The notes under the pieces: model-generated | What the model was told of the DNA's origin: nothing | Database searches by the model: none | What the model saw: the letters and a program-made list of their open reading frames with translations, nothing else | Program-made: the position numbers and the translations under genes | Assembly (NCBI GenBank): GCA_900542475.1 | Contig: UQNO01000016.1 | Span: forward strand, 1 to 45,414 | Direction of reading: 5' to 3' | Length of the DNA: 45,414 nucleotides | From: an uncultured Bacteroidota bacterium | GTDB lineage: Bacteria > Bacteroidota > Bacteroidia > Bacteroidales > F082 | Part shown: positions 18,291 through 26,467 of the stretch, piece after piece | Numbering within the stretch: the first letter of the stretch is position 1 | Layout: every line of letters begins with the position of its first letter

Positions 18291-19040
18291 ATGGACAACT
18301 TCAAACGTTTCACGACCTTTTCCCGCGGCGAGCGCATCGCCGTCGTTGCCATCGTCTCTGTTATTGTCACCATATTGATTGTCAGATACATAATTATCAA
18401 CAATCCTCCAAAACGAGATTATTTCAAGCATGATTTGGATTCGATAATCGCGAGAAGGGAATCGGCTTTGGATTCATTGAGGAGAGCAGATTCCGCTGTT
18501 AAGGCGCAAGTGTCATTTCGAGCGAACCTCGACCGCAGGGAGAGGGAAGCCGGGAAATCCTCCATAAACGAGTACAATGTCTATCGTAAAAAACGCCATG
18601 ACACCGCTCGAAAAGCATTTTCCCGCTCCGCTCCTGTCGAAATGACAACAATCGACATCAACACTGCCGACACCACCCTGTTGAAGCAGTTGCCCGGCAT
18701 CGGCTCATCGTTTGCCAAATGGATTGTGAACTATCGCGAGAAACTTGGCGGGTACTGCGAGACGGCGCAGCTACTAGAGGTTTATCGCATGGACACAATG
18801 CGTTTCAACGAGTTAAAGAGTTTTGTCAAAATCGACTCGGCATTTCAACCTAACAAATTAAAAATCAACACCGACGCATTTAAAATTTTGTTAAAGCACC
18901 CTTATCTCGAATACGAGGACGTGAAGAAAATCATAAACCAACGCGAACAAAAAGGAATGATTGTGTCGTGGGAGCATCTGATGAAAGTTGTTGGCGACAC
19001 AGTCAATCCAAGATTAAGATATTACGTTGATTATCAATAG
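18291..19040 (+). CDS. ComEA-like helix-hairpin-helix protein carrying an in-frame repeat element
   Basis: A 249-residue protein with one N-terminal membrane helix (about 22-40), a charged linker, and a C-terminal helix-hairpin-helix region: IDINTADTTLLKQLPGIGSS (from residue 121) is the classic ComEA-type DNA-binding unit, with a second, weaker unit near 195-245. The topology fits a membrane-anchored DNA-binding protein, as in DNA uptake. Residues about 74-119 are encoded by a palindromic element (18511-18647) that appears to have been inserted in frame into the linker; this stretch is Arg/Lys/Ser-rich and unlike the rest. The 3' end overlaps the convergent ResB-CcsA gene by 7 bases. Confidence 0.75.
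   Translation: MDNFKRFTTFSRGERIAVVAIVSVIVTILIVRYIIINNPPKRDYFKHDLDSIIARRESALDSLRRADSAVKAQVSFRANLDRREREAGKSSINEYNVYRKKRHDTARKAFSRSAPVEMTTIDINTADTTLLKQLPGIGSSFAKWIVNYREKLGGYCETAQLLEVYRMDTMRFNELKSFVKIDSAFQPNKLKINTDAFKILLKHPYLEYEDVKKIINQREQKGMIVSWEHLMKVVGDTVNPRLRYYVDYQ
18511..18647. repeat. REP-like palindromic element inside a coding region
   Basis: The ends are an 11-bp perfect inverted repeat, TGTCATTTCGA (18511-18521) and TCGAAATGACA (18637-18647). The left half continues AGCGAACC and later CGGGAAATCC, which resembles the TGTCATTTCGAGCG...GAAATC intergenic repeats I know from many Bacteroidota genomes. Here it lies within an open frame and keeps it open. Confidence 0.65.
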
Positions 19041-21079
19041 GCATGCATTCCGCCAAGCATATTGACGCCGAAGTAAGTCATCAGCACGCCGAGGAACGCC
19101 AGGATATTGAAGATATGGAAACCAAATGGTTTTTGCAAGCTTGGGGCCATTGTTTTGTGCAGTGCGGTGGCATATATCATCAGAGTGATTAACGACCATG
19201 TCTCTTTCGGGTCCCAAGCCCAGTAAGCGCCCCACGAGACATTTGCCCACACAGCGCCTATCATGATGCCGATGGCGAGGCACATCACCGCAGGATAATG
19301 TATGTTTCGTGAGATTTCAGCCATGCGTTCTATTTCGGCGACGCTGTTTTTATTGAAGATTCGCACAATTACAGCAACCACGCCATTGACAAACATGAAA
19401 GCAAGCAAGGCGTAAGCCACCATAATGACGGTGACATGAAGACCAAGCAGCGGCGAAGAAAGCACCGGCATCAGCGGAGTGATTTTCGGGTTGGCCGAGC
19501 TCATCACCGAAACGAGCATCATCAGACCGCCGACAATCATGCCGGTGGCTACGGTATCGAGGCCGTTTTTACGTCTCGTGGCAGCGACACCCGCGATGAG
19601 CAGCGACACCCACGACATGAAATGCTGGGTCTCGGCACTTTTCGCCAACGGTATGTGGCCGGCGACAATCCATCTCAAAACTATCAAGATTGCCAAAAAC
19701 GAAAAGATTATCCAATTTATTGACAATGAAATCTTTATAACTGCTTTTGAATTTTGTTTCCCGGTGGCGGCATAGACACAGTGCAACACAAAAAACAGCA
19801 ATCCGAAAAACAATGAAAAATATGCGATGTAGTTGTATTTTGCCAAGACATTGTAGATTTTCTCGGTTTGGAATCTGAAATCCGACGGCAAGGAAGTCGT
19901 TCCATCGGCGGCGACAGCGTTTTTTCTCTGGTATTCCTTGATTTTACGCAATGTCTCGGCAAATGCGGCATAATCTTTTAGCACAACAAGTTCATTAAGA
20001 TAACCCATTGATTTTCTGACAAATATCCATTCTTCTGCACTAATATTTTCAGGCAGGTTATCGTTAGGGCTGAACCATTTCACGGTGCCGTCGGGCATCT
20101 GGCAAGGAAATATTTTCATCATGGAACCAGTCTGGAACGATTCGACAAGATGCTTTATCTCATCACGCTTGCTTTTCTGACGTTCAGTGCCTTTCCAGCA
20201 TGTCGGATAGAACATCCAGCCTGCCAAAACCTGCTCTGAAGTACAACCTTTATAGGTCGGTTTACCGTAAAGTTTGCAAGTAAAATCTTTTGCGAATGTC
20301 TGCATCGGTGCGATACGGCCGCTGTTATAGATGTAGAGGTCCCCAATCTCGGCAGCGACATCTTTCGGCAATGTCTTGAGTTCCATGGCATTAGCCACCG
20401 AACCAAGCATCAGCAGCACCAGTAGGACGACGACACTGCCGAGAGGTTTTGTCGTGCGTTTTTTAGCGATTCTCTTGACAAAACCTACAATCATCAATAT
20501 CGACAGAAGCACATATCCCACGTATGTCACGGTGATGCCCCAAGGGTCGTGCTGCACTGTGAGGGTGACTCCGTTCAAATCTTCGTCGAAGTCTTCATTG
20601 AAGAAACGGAAACCTTTGTATTTCAATATATTATTCATCGAAATCTTGTCTTCTTTAAGGATATTGTCGTTATCAGAAATCTCCACATACGACACGTAAT
20701 CGGCATGCGACATGGTGCCTGGATAATAGACGACATCGAATTTTTTCAAGGTTACGTAAAACGGCATTTGGATTTGGTTTTCGCCGATATTGAATGTATC
20801 AAGCGTTTCGTTTTCAGTCAGATGCATATTTCCATTCTGACTTGTGGTGAATGTTAGAAATCCACCTGACAGAATTAGTAAAACCGAGGCATACAATGCA
20901 GAAACAAATGGTTGCCTCCATTTGTTTGTTTTGAACAGGTCGAAAATCACAGCAGCTGCAAACACAAGGAGCAACGTCACGAACCACCACTTATCATAGA
21001 ATGGCGGCTTCACAAAGGTACTGATTATCAATGTAATGATGGTAACAATCCAGATTATGAGGGATATTTTATTTTTCAT
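19034..21079 (-). CDS. ResB-CcsA fusion, system II cytochrome c maturation
   Basis: A 681-residue inner-membrane protein that exports haem and attaches it to CxxCH motifs of apocytochromes. The N-terminal third is ResB-like (helices near 8-25, 30-50 and 60-80, then a periplasmic domain); the C-terminal part is CcsA with about eight helices and the haem-binding tryptophan motif SWGAYWAWDPKETWSL (about 613-628). The His in GLHVTVIMVAYALLAF and LHKTM near the end fit haem-ligand positions. It follows the di-heme lipoprotein gene after a 58-base gap with a strong hairpin, and would mature that cytochrome. Confidence 0.88.
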   Translation of the reverse strand: MKNKISLIIWIVTIITLIISTFVKPPFYDKWWFVTLLLVFAAAVIFDLFKTNKWRQPFVSALYASVLLILSGGFLTFTTSQNGNMHLTENETLDTFNIGENQIQMPFYVTLKKFDVVYYPGTMSHADYVSYVEISDNDNILKEDKISMNNILKYKGFRFFNEDFDEDLNGVTLTVQHDPWGITVTYVGYVLLSILMIVGFVKRIAKKRTTKPLGSVVVLLVLLMLGSVANAMELKTLPKDVAAEIGDLYIYNSGRIAPMQTFAKDFTCKLYGKPTYKGCTSEQVLAGWMFYPTCWKGTERQKSKRDEIKHLVESFQTGSMMKIFPCQMPDGTVKWFSPNDNLPENISAEEWIFVRKSMGYLNELVVLKDYAAFAETLRKIKEYQRKNAVAADGTTSLPSDFRFQTEKIYNVLAKYNYIAYFSLFFGLLFFVLHCVYAATGKQNSKAVIKISLSINWIIFSFLAILIVLRWIVAGHIPLAKSAETQHFMSWVSLLIAGVAATRRKNGLDTVATGMIVGGLMMLVSVMSSANPKITPLMPVLSSPLLGLHVTVIMVAYALLAFMFVNGVVAVIVRIFNKNSVAEIERMAEISRNIHYPAVMCLAIGIMIGAVWANVSWGAYWAWDPKETWSLITLMIYATALHKTMAPSLQKPFGFHIFNILAFLGVLMTYFGVNMLGGMHAY

Positions 21080-21092
21080 TTTTAAAATTTTA

Positions 21093-21125
21093 ATGTTGTG
21101 ATGCGCCTTTGGCGCATCACAACAT
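21093..21125. repeat. perfect 15-bp-stem hairpin between di-heme cytochrome and ResB-CcsA genes
   Basis: ATGTTGTGATGCGCC (21093-21107) and GGCGCATCACAACAT (21111-21125) pair perfectly around a 3-base loop. On the minus strand it sits between two genes of one apparent operon and is followed by an A/T stretch, not a T-run. It may be a REP-type element, an RNA stabiliser or a partial attenuator. Confidence 0.6.
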
Positions 21126-21137
21126 GTTCGACCTAAA

Positions 21138-22760
21138 TCAAATCGCTTCTATGAATTTCACCACGGCATCTCGGTCGGCTTTCGACAGTTCGCGGAATTT
21201 CTCCACGCTGCGTCGTGCGTCGCTCTGCGGGTTTCCGTGCCACATGATGGCCTCGATGACCGTTTGTGCGCGGCAGTCATGAAGACGGTCGCTTGAGCCG
21301 GTGCATATTGCCGACAATCCTCTGCCCCAGAGTGGCGTGGTGCGGCACCATCCTGTGCGTATATCGTTCTCCATGTGCAGCTTATGCTGGACGTAGTCGC
21401 TGTAAGGCCATATTTTCTGGCGTGGATAACGCGGCAGACGTGCATCGGCGGTCTCAAAGAAGCCTGAAGGGTCGGTGAACACGTCGTCGCCAGTCTCCCA
21501 TGATGGACGATGGCAGTAAGCACAGCCCATCTCGGAGAAGAGCTTGCGTCCGCGCTGAACCTCCGGGTCGTCGAGGTTACGGGCGGCAGGGACAGCCAAG
21601 CCACGATGCCATACCATGAAGTTGACGTAGTCTTCGTCTTTCATCTCGGGGACCTTCATCTCGGCAGGAATCTGGTCGTTCATCATCAAATAGTTGTATA
21701 TGTCAGTTTCCACATTCCCGCTAAGGTTATACTGCGGGAAATAGTTGTAGAACTCGGCCTGTACGTCAGGGTCCTTCGAGGCCTTGAGGGCATAGGCTTT
21801 CGTCATGTAATGTCCCATCTTGGTGCGGTGCGTCACGTTGGTGATGTTCCAAATAGCATTGGCTCCCGGAGCGTCCTGCAACGGACCGCGTGTGAGGGCG
21901 TAGGTGTAGCGCTTCGGATGGTTGGTGTTGCCGTAGAGACCCGTCGGCGCCCAGTCGGTGCCTGCCCACATGCTGGGGTTGATGCCGTTCTGCATACAAC
22001 CGTCGTTAAACTCTTTCTGATACTGCGCCTTCAAAGAATCATCCGGAATAGCGTCGATAAGACCTGTTCCGTAAATGCCTATCGTAGATTCGAGACGGCA
22101 CACGAAATCGCTGTAAGGGATAGGGTTTCCGCCCACCTCGAGAGGTACGTAGAAAGCGTCTTCCGGTATGTAAACATCAGGATAGGTGAGGCTGTACGTC
22201 TCTCCGTCGGCAAAACGGTTGCCCCACTCATCAGTGTAGTTGAGCCAGCTAATCTGAATCTTCGTCTCGTCAACAGGTGCTTTGAAAGGAGCGACAGCCT
22301 TGGTTTGAGGCATACCCGTGTACGAACTGAGGTAGGTGTCGTTTCTGTCAGTGAACACCAACAGATAGCCGTTGCCCCATTCATCGGCGCGGTAGCGGTT
22401 CATGCGCATTCCGTGACCATAGCCAGGATGGCAGGCGATGCACGAGCTGCGGATGTAAAGAGGCCCCAAGCCGTTGAAAGGCTCGTTGTTTTGAGTATAG
22501 GTGCGCTCGAAAAAGTACTCGCCATACTTGAAAGCCACACTCAAGCCGGCTTGCACGACAGCGGGAGTGGGGTCTTCGTAGGCCGACTGGGTGGTGTTGA
22601 ACGTCGTGCCCAACTCACCGCCGGCATAAGTGCCCTCCACTACTGTCGGAGCATGAGGCGTAGGTTCTGGATTGACTTTGTTTTCTTTTTTACATGACAC
22701 CAATCCAAAAACCAGCGAACACGCTGCGACAAAAATTGTTAATTGATTGATTTTAAACAT
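21138..22760 (-). CDS. di-heme oxidoreductase-like lipoprotein (DUF1111/DHOR family)
   Basis: A 540-residue lipoprotein: signal peptide with lipobox LVSC (Cys at about 23), then two c-type haem sites, CIACH (about 105-109) and CAYCH (about 410-414). Family blocks RSSCIACHPGYGHG and the C-terminal GNPQSDARRSVEKF are visible. It resembles the thiol-oxidoreductase-like/DHOR proteins often encoded next to imelysins in iron-regulated loci. It acts in the periplasm, probably as a redox partner in iron or haem handling; the true reaction is not established. It starts 17 bases after the imelysin gene. Confidence 0.85.
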   Translation of the reverse strand: MFKINQLTIFVAACSLVFGLVSCKKENKVNPEPTPHAPTVVEGTYAGGELGTTFNTTQSAYEDPTPAVVQAGLSVAFKYGEYFFERTYTQNNEPFNGLGPLYIRSSCIACHPGYGHGMRMNRYRADEWGNGYLLVFTDRNDTYLSSYTGMPQTKAVAPFKAPVDETKIQISWLNYTDEWGNRFADGETYSLTYPDVYIPEDAFYVPLEVGGNPIPYSDFVCRLESTIGIYGTGLIDAIPDDSLKAQYQKEFNDGCMQNGINPSMWAGTDWAPTGLYGNTNHPKRYTYALTRGPLQDAPGANAIWNITNVTHRTKMGHYMTKAYALKASKDPDVQAEFYNYFPQYNLSGNVETDIYNYLMMNDQIPAEMKVPEMKDEDYVNFMVWHRGLAVPAARNLDDPEVQRGRKLFSEMGCAYCHRPSWETGDDVFTDPSGFFETADARLPRYPRQKIWPYSDYVQHKLHMENDIRTGWCRTTPLWGRGLSAICTGSSDRLHDCRAQTVIEAIMWHGNPQSDARRSVEKFRELSKADRDAVVKFIEAI

Positions 22761-22777
22761 ATTATAGTTGGTTTAAG

Positions 22778-23950
22778 TTAGAATTTCTGAATAGCGGTCT
22801 TCGCCTCCGACAGAACGTCTGACAAGTCTTGACAAGCCTCCATGGCTTCACTTGCGCTTGGATCTGTATAATTGGAGACAAAAGGCGCAGCCATGCCGTT
22901 GATTTGAGCAAGAGCCTTGTCGATAGCCTCCACAACGCGCATATCCAATTGAGCATCAACCTGCTGCATTATAGCGTGCAGCGACTTGCTTTCATCGCGT
23001 TCGCCCTCGTTGCCGCCCATGTACGAGTTTTTCACGGAAGTGATGTTGTCATAAAAGTCAATGATTGACTTCTGGCTGTAAGGTGATTCGACGTATGTAG
23101 GGTCCTCGCCTGTGTGAGGCTTGCCGATTTTCGATGTGCCCACCTCATCGGCAATGCCTATGCTGCCTTCGATGATTGCCTGGAGGGCGTTGGTGAGCGA
23201 CGGATAGGTGCTGCCGGCTTTGCCTGCGTTTTGCATGTTCTCGCCATAGCTGAAGTCGCCGCCGTTGACGGTAATGTTAAACTCGAGTTCTTTCATCAAT
23301 GCCACATGTGTTGCCGGAGCGTCATCGCCCACCCAGCTCACCTCCAGTTGGAAGCAACGGTTACGGAGGTCGCCTGCGACCGCCACAGCGTAAATCATGT
23401 AGTTGTCGGTAATCTCAACGACCGGTCTCGGCTGGCCTTCACGGAAAAGGATGTATTCGATGCCATGGAAGCCGAGGAGAGCGTTGCCGAGTTGCTCGCC
23501 AGCCACGATGTCGCCGTCTTCCGTGTCCAACGCCGCAAGCATACCCGGACTTGACATGAGGTTGTTGAAAGCGTCCTCGTCAAGCGGCCAAGAGTCGATG
23601 TGCGGGTCGATGCCGAAATCGGAGGCGGCGCCGAAGAGGAAAGCCTCGCTCATTTCCCACCAGTGACGCGCCTCAAGGAAACTTTGAGCGGCTTTGTTGA
23701 CGTTGGCTTGACTCATGTCGGATTTCAAAGTCTTGAGGTCGTTGACGAGCTCATCGGCGTACATTGCCAACTTGGCGTAGGTAGGTGCCACAGTGTGATT
23801 GAGAAATTGGTTGATGACGGCAATTTTCACTGCGTCGTTGTTGGCAGGCTCGACAATTGAATCTGGTTTGCTTTTCTTGCACGAGCTGATGTTCAGTGCA
23901 AACAATGCTGAAAATGCAATCAGCAACGTGGTTTTGAAGTTTTTTTTCAT
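22778..23950 (-). CDS. imelysin-family lipoprotein
   Basis: A 390-residue lipoprotein with signal peptide and lipobox ISSC (Cys at about 24), followed by an imelysin domain. The GxHxIE family motif is present as GFHGIEYILF (about 157-166), and the helical-bundle pattern runs to the end. Imelysins are surface or periplasmic proteins of iron-regulated loci (IrpA/ICMP types). No protease function should be assumed. It lies between the porin-like gene and the di-heme lipoprotein, consistent with one operon. Confidence 0.88.
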   Translation of the reverse strand: MKKNFKTTLLIAFSALFALNISSCKKSKPDSIVEPANNDAVKIAVINQFLNHTVAPTYAKLAMYADELVNDLKTLKSDMSQANVNKAAQSFLEARHWWEMSEAFLFGAASDFGIDPHIDSWPLDEDAFNNLMSSPGMLAALDTEDGDIVAGEQLGNALLGFHGIEYILFREGQPRPVVEITDNYMIYAVAVAGDLRNRCFQLEVSWVGDDAPATHVALMKELEFNITVNGGDFSYGENMQNAGKAGSTYPSLTNALQAIIEGSIGIADEVGTSKIGKPHTGEDPTYVESPYSQKSIIDFYDNITSVKNSYMGGNEGERDESKSLHAIMQQVDAQLDMRVVEAIDKALAQINGMAAPFVSNYTDPSASEAMEACQDLSDVLSEAKTAIQKF

Positions 23951-24037
23951 GATAGTATGGTTTATAATTTGTTAATAATCAAATTGATTGTCCATTGCGC
24001 AGCTTTAACGCCATCAAGGCTCCCAGGGGCGGTGCAA

Positions 24038-25354
24038 TCATCTCACAAAGAATCCGCTGTACGCCACACCCACCGATACCATTGGCTCGTTGTTGTACTG
24101 TTTTTTTAAGAATCGTTCGGCAAATTCGGCTTTTATCACCACTTGTTCTATCGGATAATAGTTCAGTCCGAGAGTCACGACGTGTCTTTCCGTCCAGTCG
24201 TACATGGTGATTGCCGAGGCGTATGGGATATAGGTGTCGTAATAGTCGTATCTGCCGAAGATGAAAAACCGGCGTTCACCGGTATGCTTCATGCCATGGA
24301 AGATGTCGTATGCCACTTCGCCTCCTATTGACACGACTTCCTCTCCGACGAGTGAGCGCGGATAAGGCGAGAAGCTCTGGTGATTCTGGTTCTTGTTATA
24401 GGCGGATATGACATCGGCGTCGTTGAGATGTCCGTAGTCGAAGTTGCCTCTGACCACCAGTCCGTTGGCTTTGTAGTCAAACTCTACGGTGCCGATGAGC
24501 ACCGTGCCTTTAACATCTTTATATTTGTCGGCTTCATTTGTCACTATGTCGTTGTTGAACGAGTTGCCGATGTAGCCGCTTACGCCGATGTGCAGGTTTT
24601 TAATCGAGTAATTATCAATGCGCAAGGCGGCCGCGAGTTTGTTTGCCACCTTGAACTCATAGGCGGATGCGCTGCCGTTTTTCACCCAATTGGCGTTGTT
24701 GAACATGTTGGAGTTCAATCCTGGAACGACGACGGCTTCGTATCGCCACTTTTCCACTCTGCCCCAGATGCTGATGCCTGTTTCGTGCCATGTGCTCGGC
24801 ATGATGGCAAACTCGCCTTCTGGACGGTAGCAAGTGAAAAACTGCGTCGGGAGATGCGAGTAGTTGGTCTGCCCTACCGGTACAATAACATGTCCTAACC
24901 TGATATTCAACACTTTACCGAAAGACTTCTGTATCCAAAACTGTTCGAGGGCGACCTCTCCTCCACGCTCGATTTCGTGCTCGAACTCGCCAGTCTCTTC
25001 AGCCTCTATCTCTATTGCGACCTCGTTGCCGCCGTGCTCGAACTCTATCTCGCTACCTATCGTCCAACCGCGACCGAAGTCATAACCGATACTGAAGACC
25101 ACGTGAGGAAGATCGACACGACCGTATCCGTCGGAGTTTTTATAACGTTCAGAATGCGAATAACGGAACATATTGTCGCTGTAGAATGTGCGGGTATAGA
25201 CTGCCTCTCCGTAGCCGCCCAGCGTCAGTCTTGATTTTGTAATCTTTTGATTTTCAGCAGTAATCGTGTCGTTTTCAACAGCCATCATATTTTCCGGCAA
25301 GGAGAGAACAAAGATGGCCGACAGTGCGAAGATGTTAAAAAAAAGCCTTTTCAT
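24038..25354 (-). CDS. outer-membrane beta-barrel porin-like protein
   Basis: A 438-residue protein with signal peptide (MKRLFFNIFALSAIFVLSLP, cleavage near MMAVEN) and alternating aromatic/polar strands through to the C-terminal SVGVAYSGFFVR, which ends in an aromatic-basic pattern typical of barrels. It resembles phosphate-selective-porin-type (OprO/P-like) proteins of Bacteroidota. First gene of the porin-imelysin-cytochrome-ResB/CcsA cluster, 87 bases upstream of the imelysin start. The solute is unknown; the context suggests iron or haem. Confidence 0.8.
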   Translation of the reverse strand: MKRLFFNIFALSAIFVLSLPENMMAVENDTITAENQKITKSRLTLGGYGEAVYTRTFYSDNMFRYSHSERYKNSDGYGRVDLPHVVFSIGYDFGRGWTIGSEIEFEHGGNEVAIEIEAEETGEFEHEIERGGEVALEQFWIQKSFGKVLNIRLGHVIVPVGQTNYSHLPTQFFTCYRPEGEFAIMPSTWHETGISIWGRVEKWRYEAVVVPGLNSNMFNNANWVKNGSASAYEFKVANKLAAALRIDNYSIKNLHIGVSGYIGNSFNNDIVTNEADKYKDVKGTVLIGTVEFDYKANGLVVRGNFDYGHLNDADVISAYNKNQNHQSFSPYPRSLVGEEVVSIGGEVAYDIFHGMKHTGERRFFIFGRYDYYDTYIPYASAITMYDWTERHVVTLGLNYYPIEQVVIKAEFAERFLKKQYNNEPMVSVGVAYSGFFVR

Positions 25355-25367
25355 TTCCTAAAAATTA

Positions 25368-25411
25368 ACGCATTTTTTGATGATGCGAAAATATATCATA
25401 CAAAAATGCGT
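25368..25411. promoter_or_regulatory. inverted repeat in the porin promoter region
   Basis: ACGCATTTTT (25368-25377) and AAAAATGCGT (25402-25411) form a 10-bp perfect inverted repeat 14 bases upstream of the porin start. A TATATTTT, one mismatch from TAnnTTTG, lies between the arms on the minus strand. The layout suits an operator over a promoter, but the binding protein is unknown. Confidence 0.4.
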
Positions 25412-25516
25412 CTCCATCATCATATTTGGGGATTTTTAGTTTTGGGAGTCATAATAATTGGCGATATGTCGCTTCGAGTGAAGCTGAAATGTTTAAGATA
25501 TTGACTTCGTCATTGC

Positions 25517-25536
25517 GTCACCCAAATCTGGGTGAC
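25517..25536. other. perfect hairpin GTCACCCA/TGGGTGAC
   Basis: An 8-bp stem with AATC loop, 10 bases from the bidirectional terminator. It may be a second 3' hairpin or an intergenic repeat; no T-run follows. Confidence 0.35.
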
Positions 25537-25546
25537 AACAATAAGA

Positions 25547-25573
25547 AAAGCCACCTGAACAGATGGCTTTTTT
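25547..25573. terminator. bidirectional terminator
   Basis: AAAGCCA (25547-25553) pairs with TGGCTTT (25564-25570), with T6 on the plus strand side (25568-25573) and TTTTC on the minus side. It ends transcription of the DUF6266 gene reaching it on the minus strand and separates the island from the porin operon. Confidence 0.7.
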
Positions 25574-25625
25574 GTTACTTGTTTCTTTATGTGTTTGCAA
25601 GAAAACAGATAATCCGCAAATGCGG

Positions 25626-26265
25626 TTAGACTACTGAATGGCTGCCCAAGTAGAGTGCGTTGGCAACGTTGATGCCATCGGCAGAGGCAAAGCCGCTGTA
25701 AAGTTCAATAGTGTCGCCATTCCAATCGGCAGGGAAATTCAGTTCTGCGGACTGGTCGGCACGAGTTGCGGCTGCGGTGCTGAACACGGCCTCGCCCTTG
25801 TCGGTGTTGAACGCCAACGGCATTGCGACATCGGTGGGTTGGGCATCACCCTGACCGCTGTTGTCGTTCCACGTAATGGTGGCTCTGCCAGCACTCATGC
25901 TAACATTGGGTGTGGATGGTTGCGTGAGACTTCCACGCGACACAAGCACACGCGAGAAGTCAAGTGCATAGTTAGGAAATGCACCGCTGACAGCGTTCTT
26001 CACAATGTACGACATTGCGGCGTTGAAAGCCGTCTGTTTGCTGGCGTAGGTTTTGTAACCCGTGCGGACGTAGGCTGTGATGGGTTTTAGGAATGAGAGC
26101 GTAAGTGCAAATTTGCTGCGTTGTTCAACCTGCCCCTCGGTGCGAGGGTTCTTGACACTCTGGGCACGGCCACGCATGTAGCTGATGCCCTTCCAACTTG
26201 ACCCGATGACGGTTCCGACCTTGCCGGAAAAATCCGCCCCAAATACCTTGTTTGATAGTTCCCAT
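25626..26265 (-). pseudogene. DUF6266 family gene with a one-base frameshift
   Basis: The open part encodes 183 residues from MRGRAQSVKNPRTEGQ, which lacks the family's N-terminus. Reading upstream, ATG at 26265 starts MGTIKQGIWGG and, after removing one base from the A5 run at 26228-26232, continues FSGKVGTVIGSSWKGISY directly into MRGRAQ. The full gene would be 212 residues, the family's usual size. So there is either a real frameshift or a homopolymer sequencing error. The family is common in Bacteroidota; its role is unknown, with beta-rich C-terminal domain. It sits at the left edge of the island, next to the terminator. Confidence 0.75.
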
Positions 26266-26467
26266 AAGACTTGATTTTAGTTTAACAATAAGTTGATTCT
26301 TCGGACTTGGTATGGGCTTGATATGGCTCTGACCTTATCCGTTTATGCAAAAACACGTGCATTGTAAGTCGCTGACTGTGTTTTGGTTTCATGTGCTTTA
26401 GATTGCAGTATTTTGCCGATTGCAACTGAAAATGTCTTGAAAGAACTAATCAATCATAGTTGTGAGA

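Noticed and set aside
21510..22697. 395-codon plus-strand frame
   Set aside because: Antisense shadow of the di-heme lipoprotein, whose motifs and signal peptide are clear.
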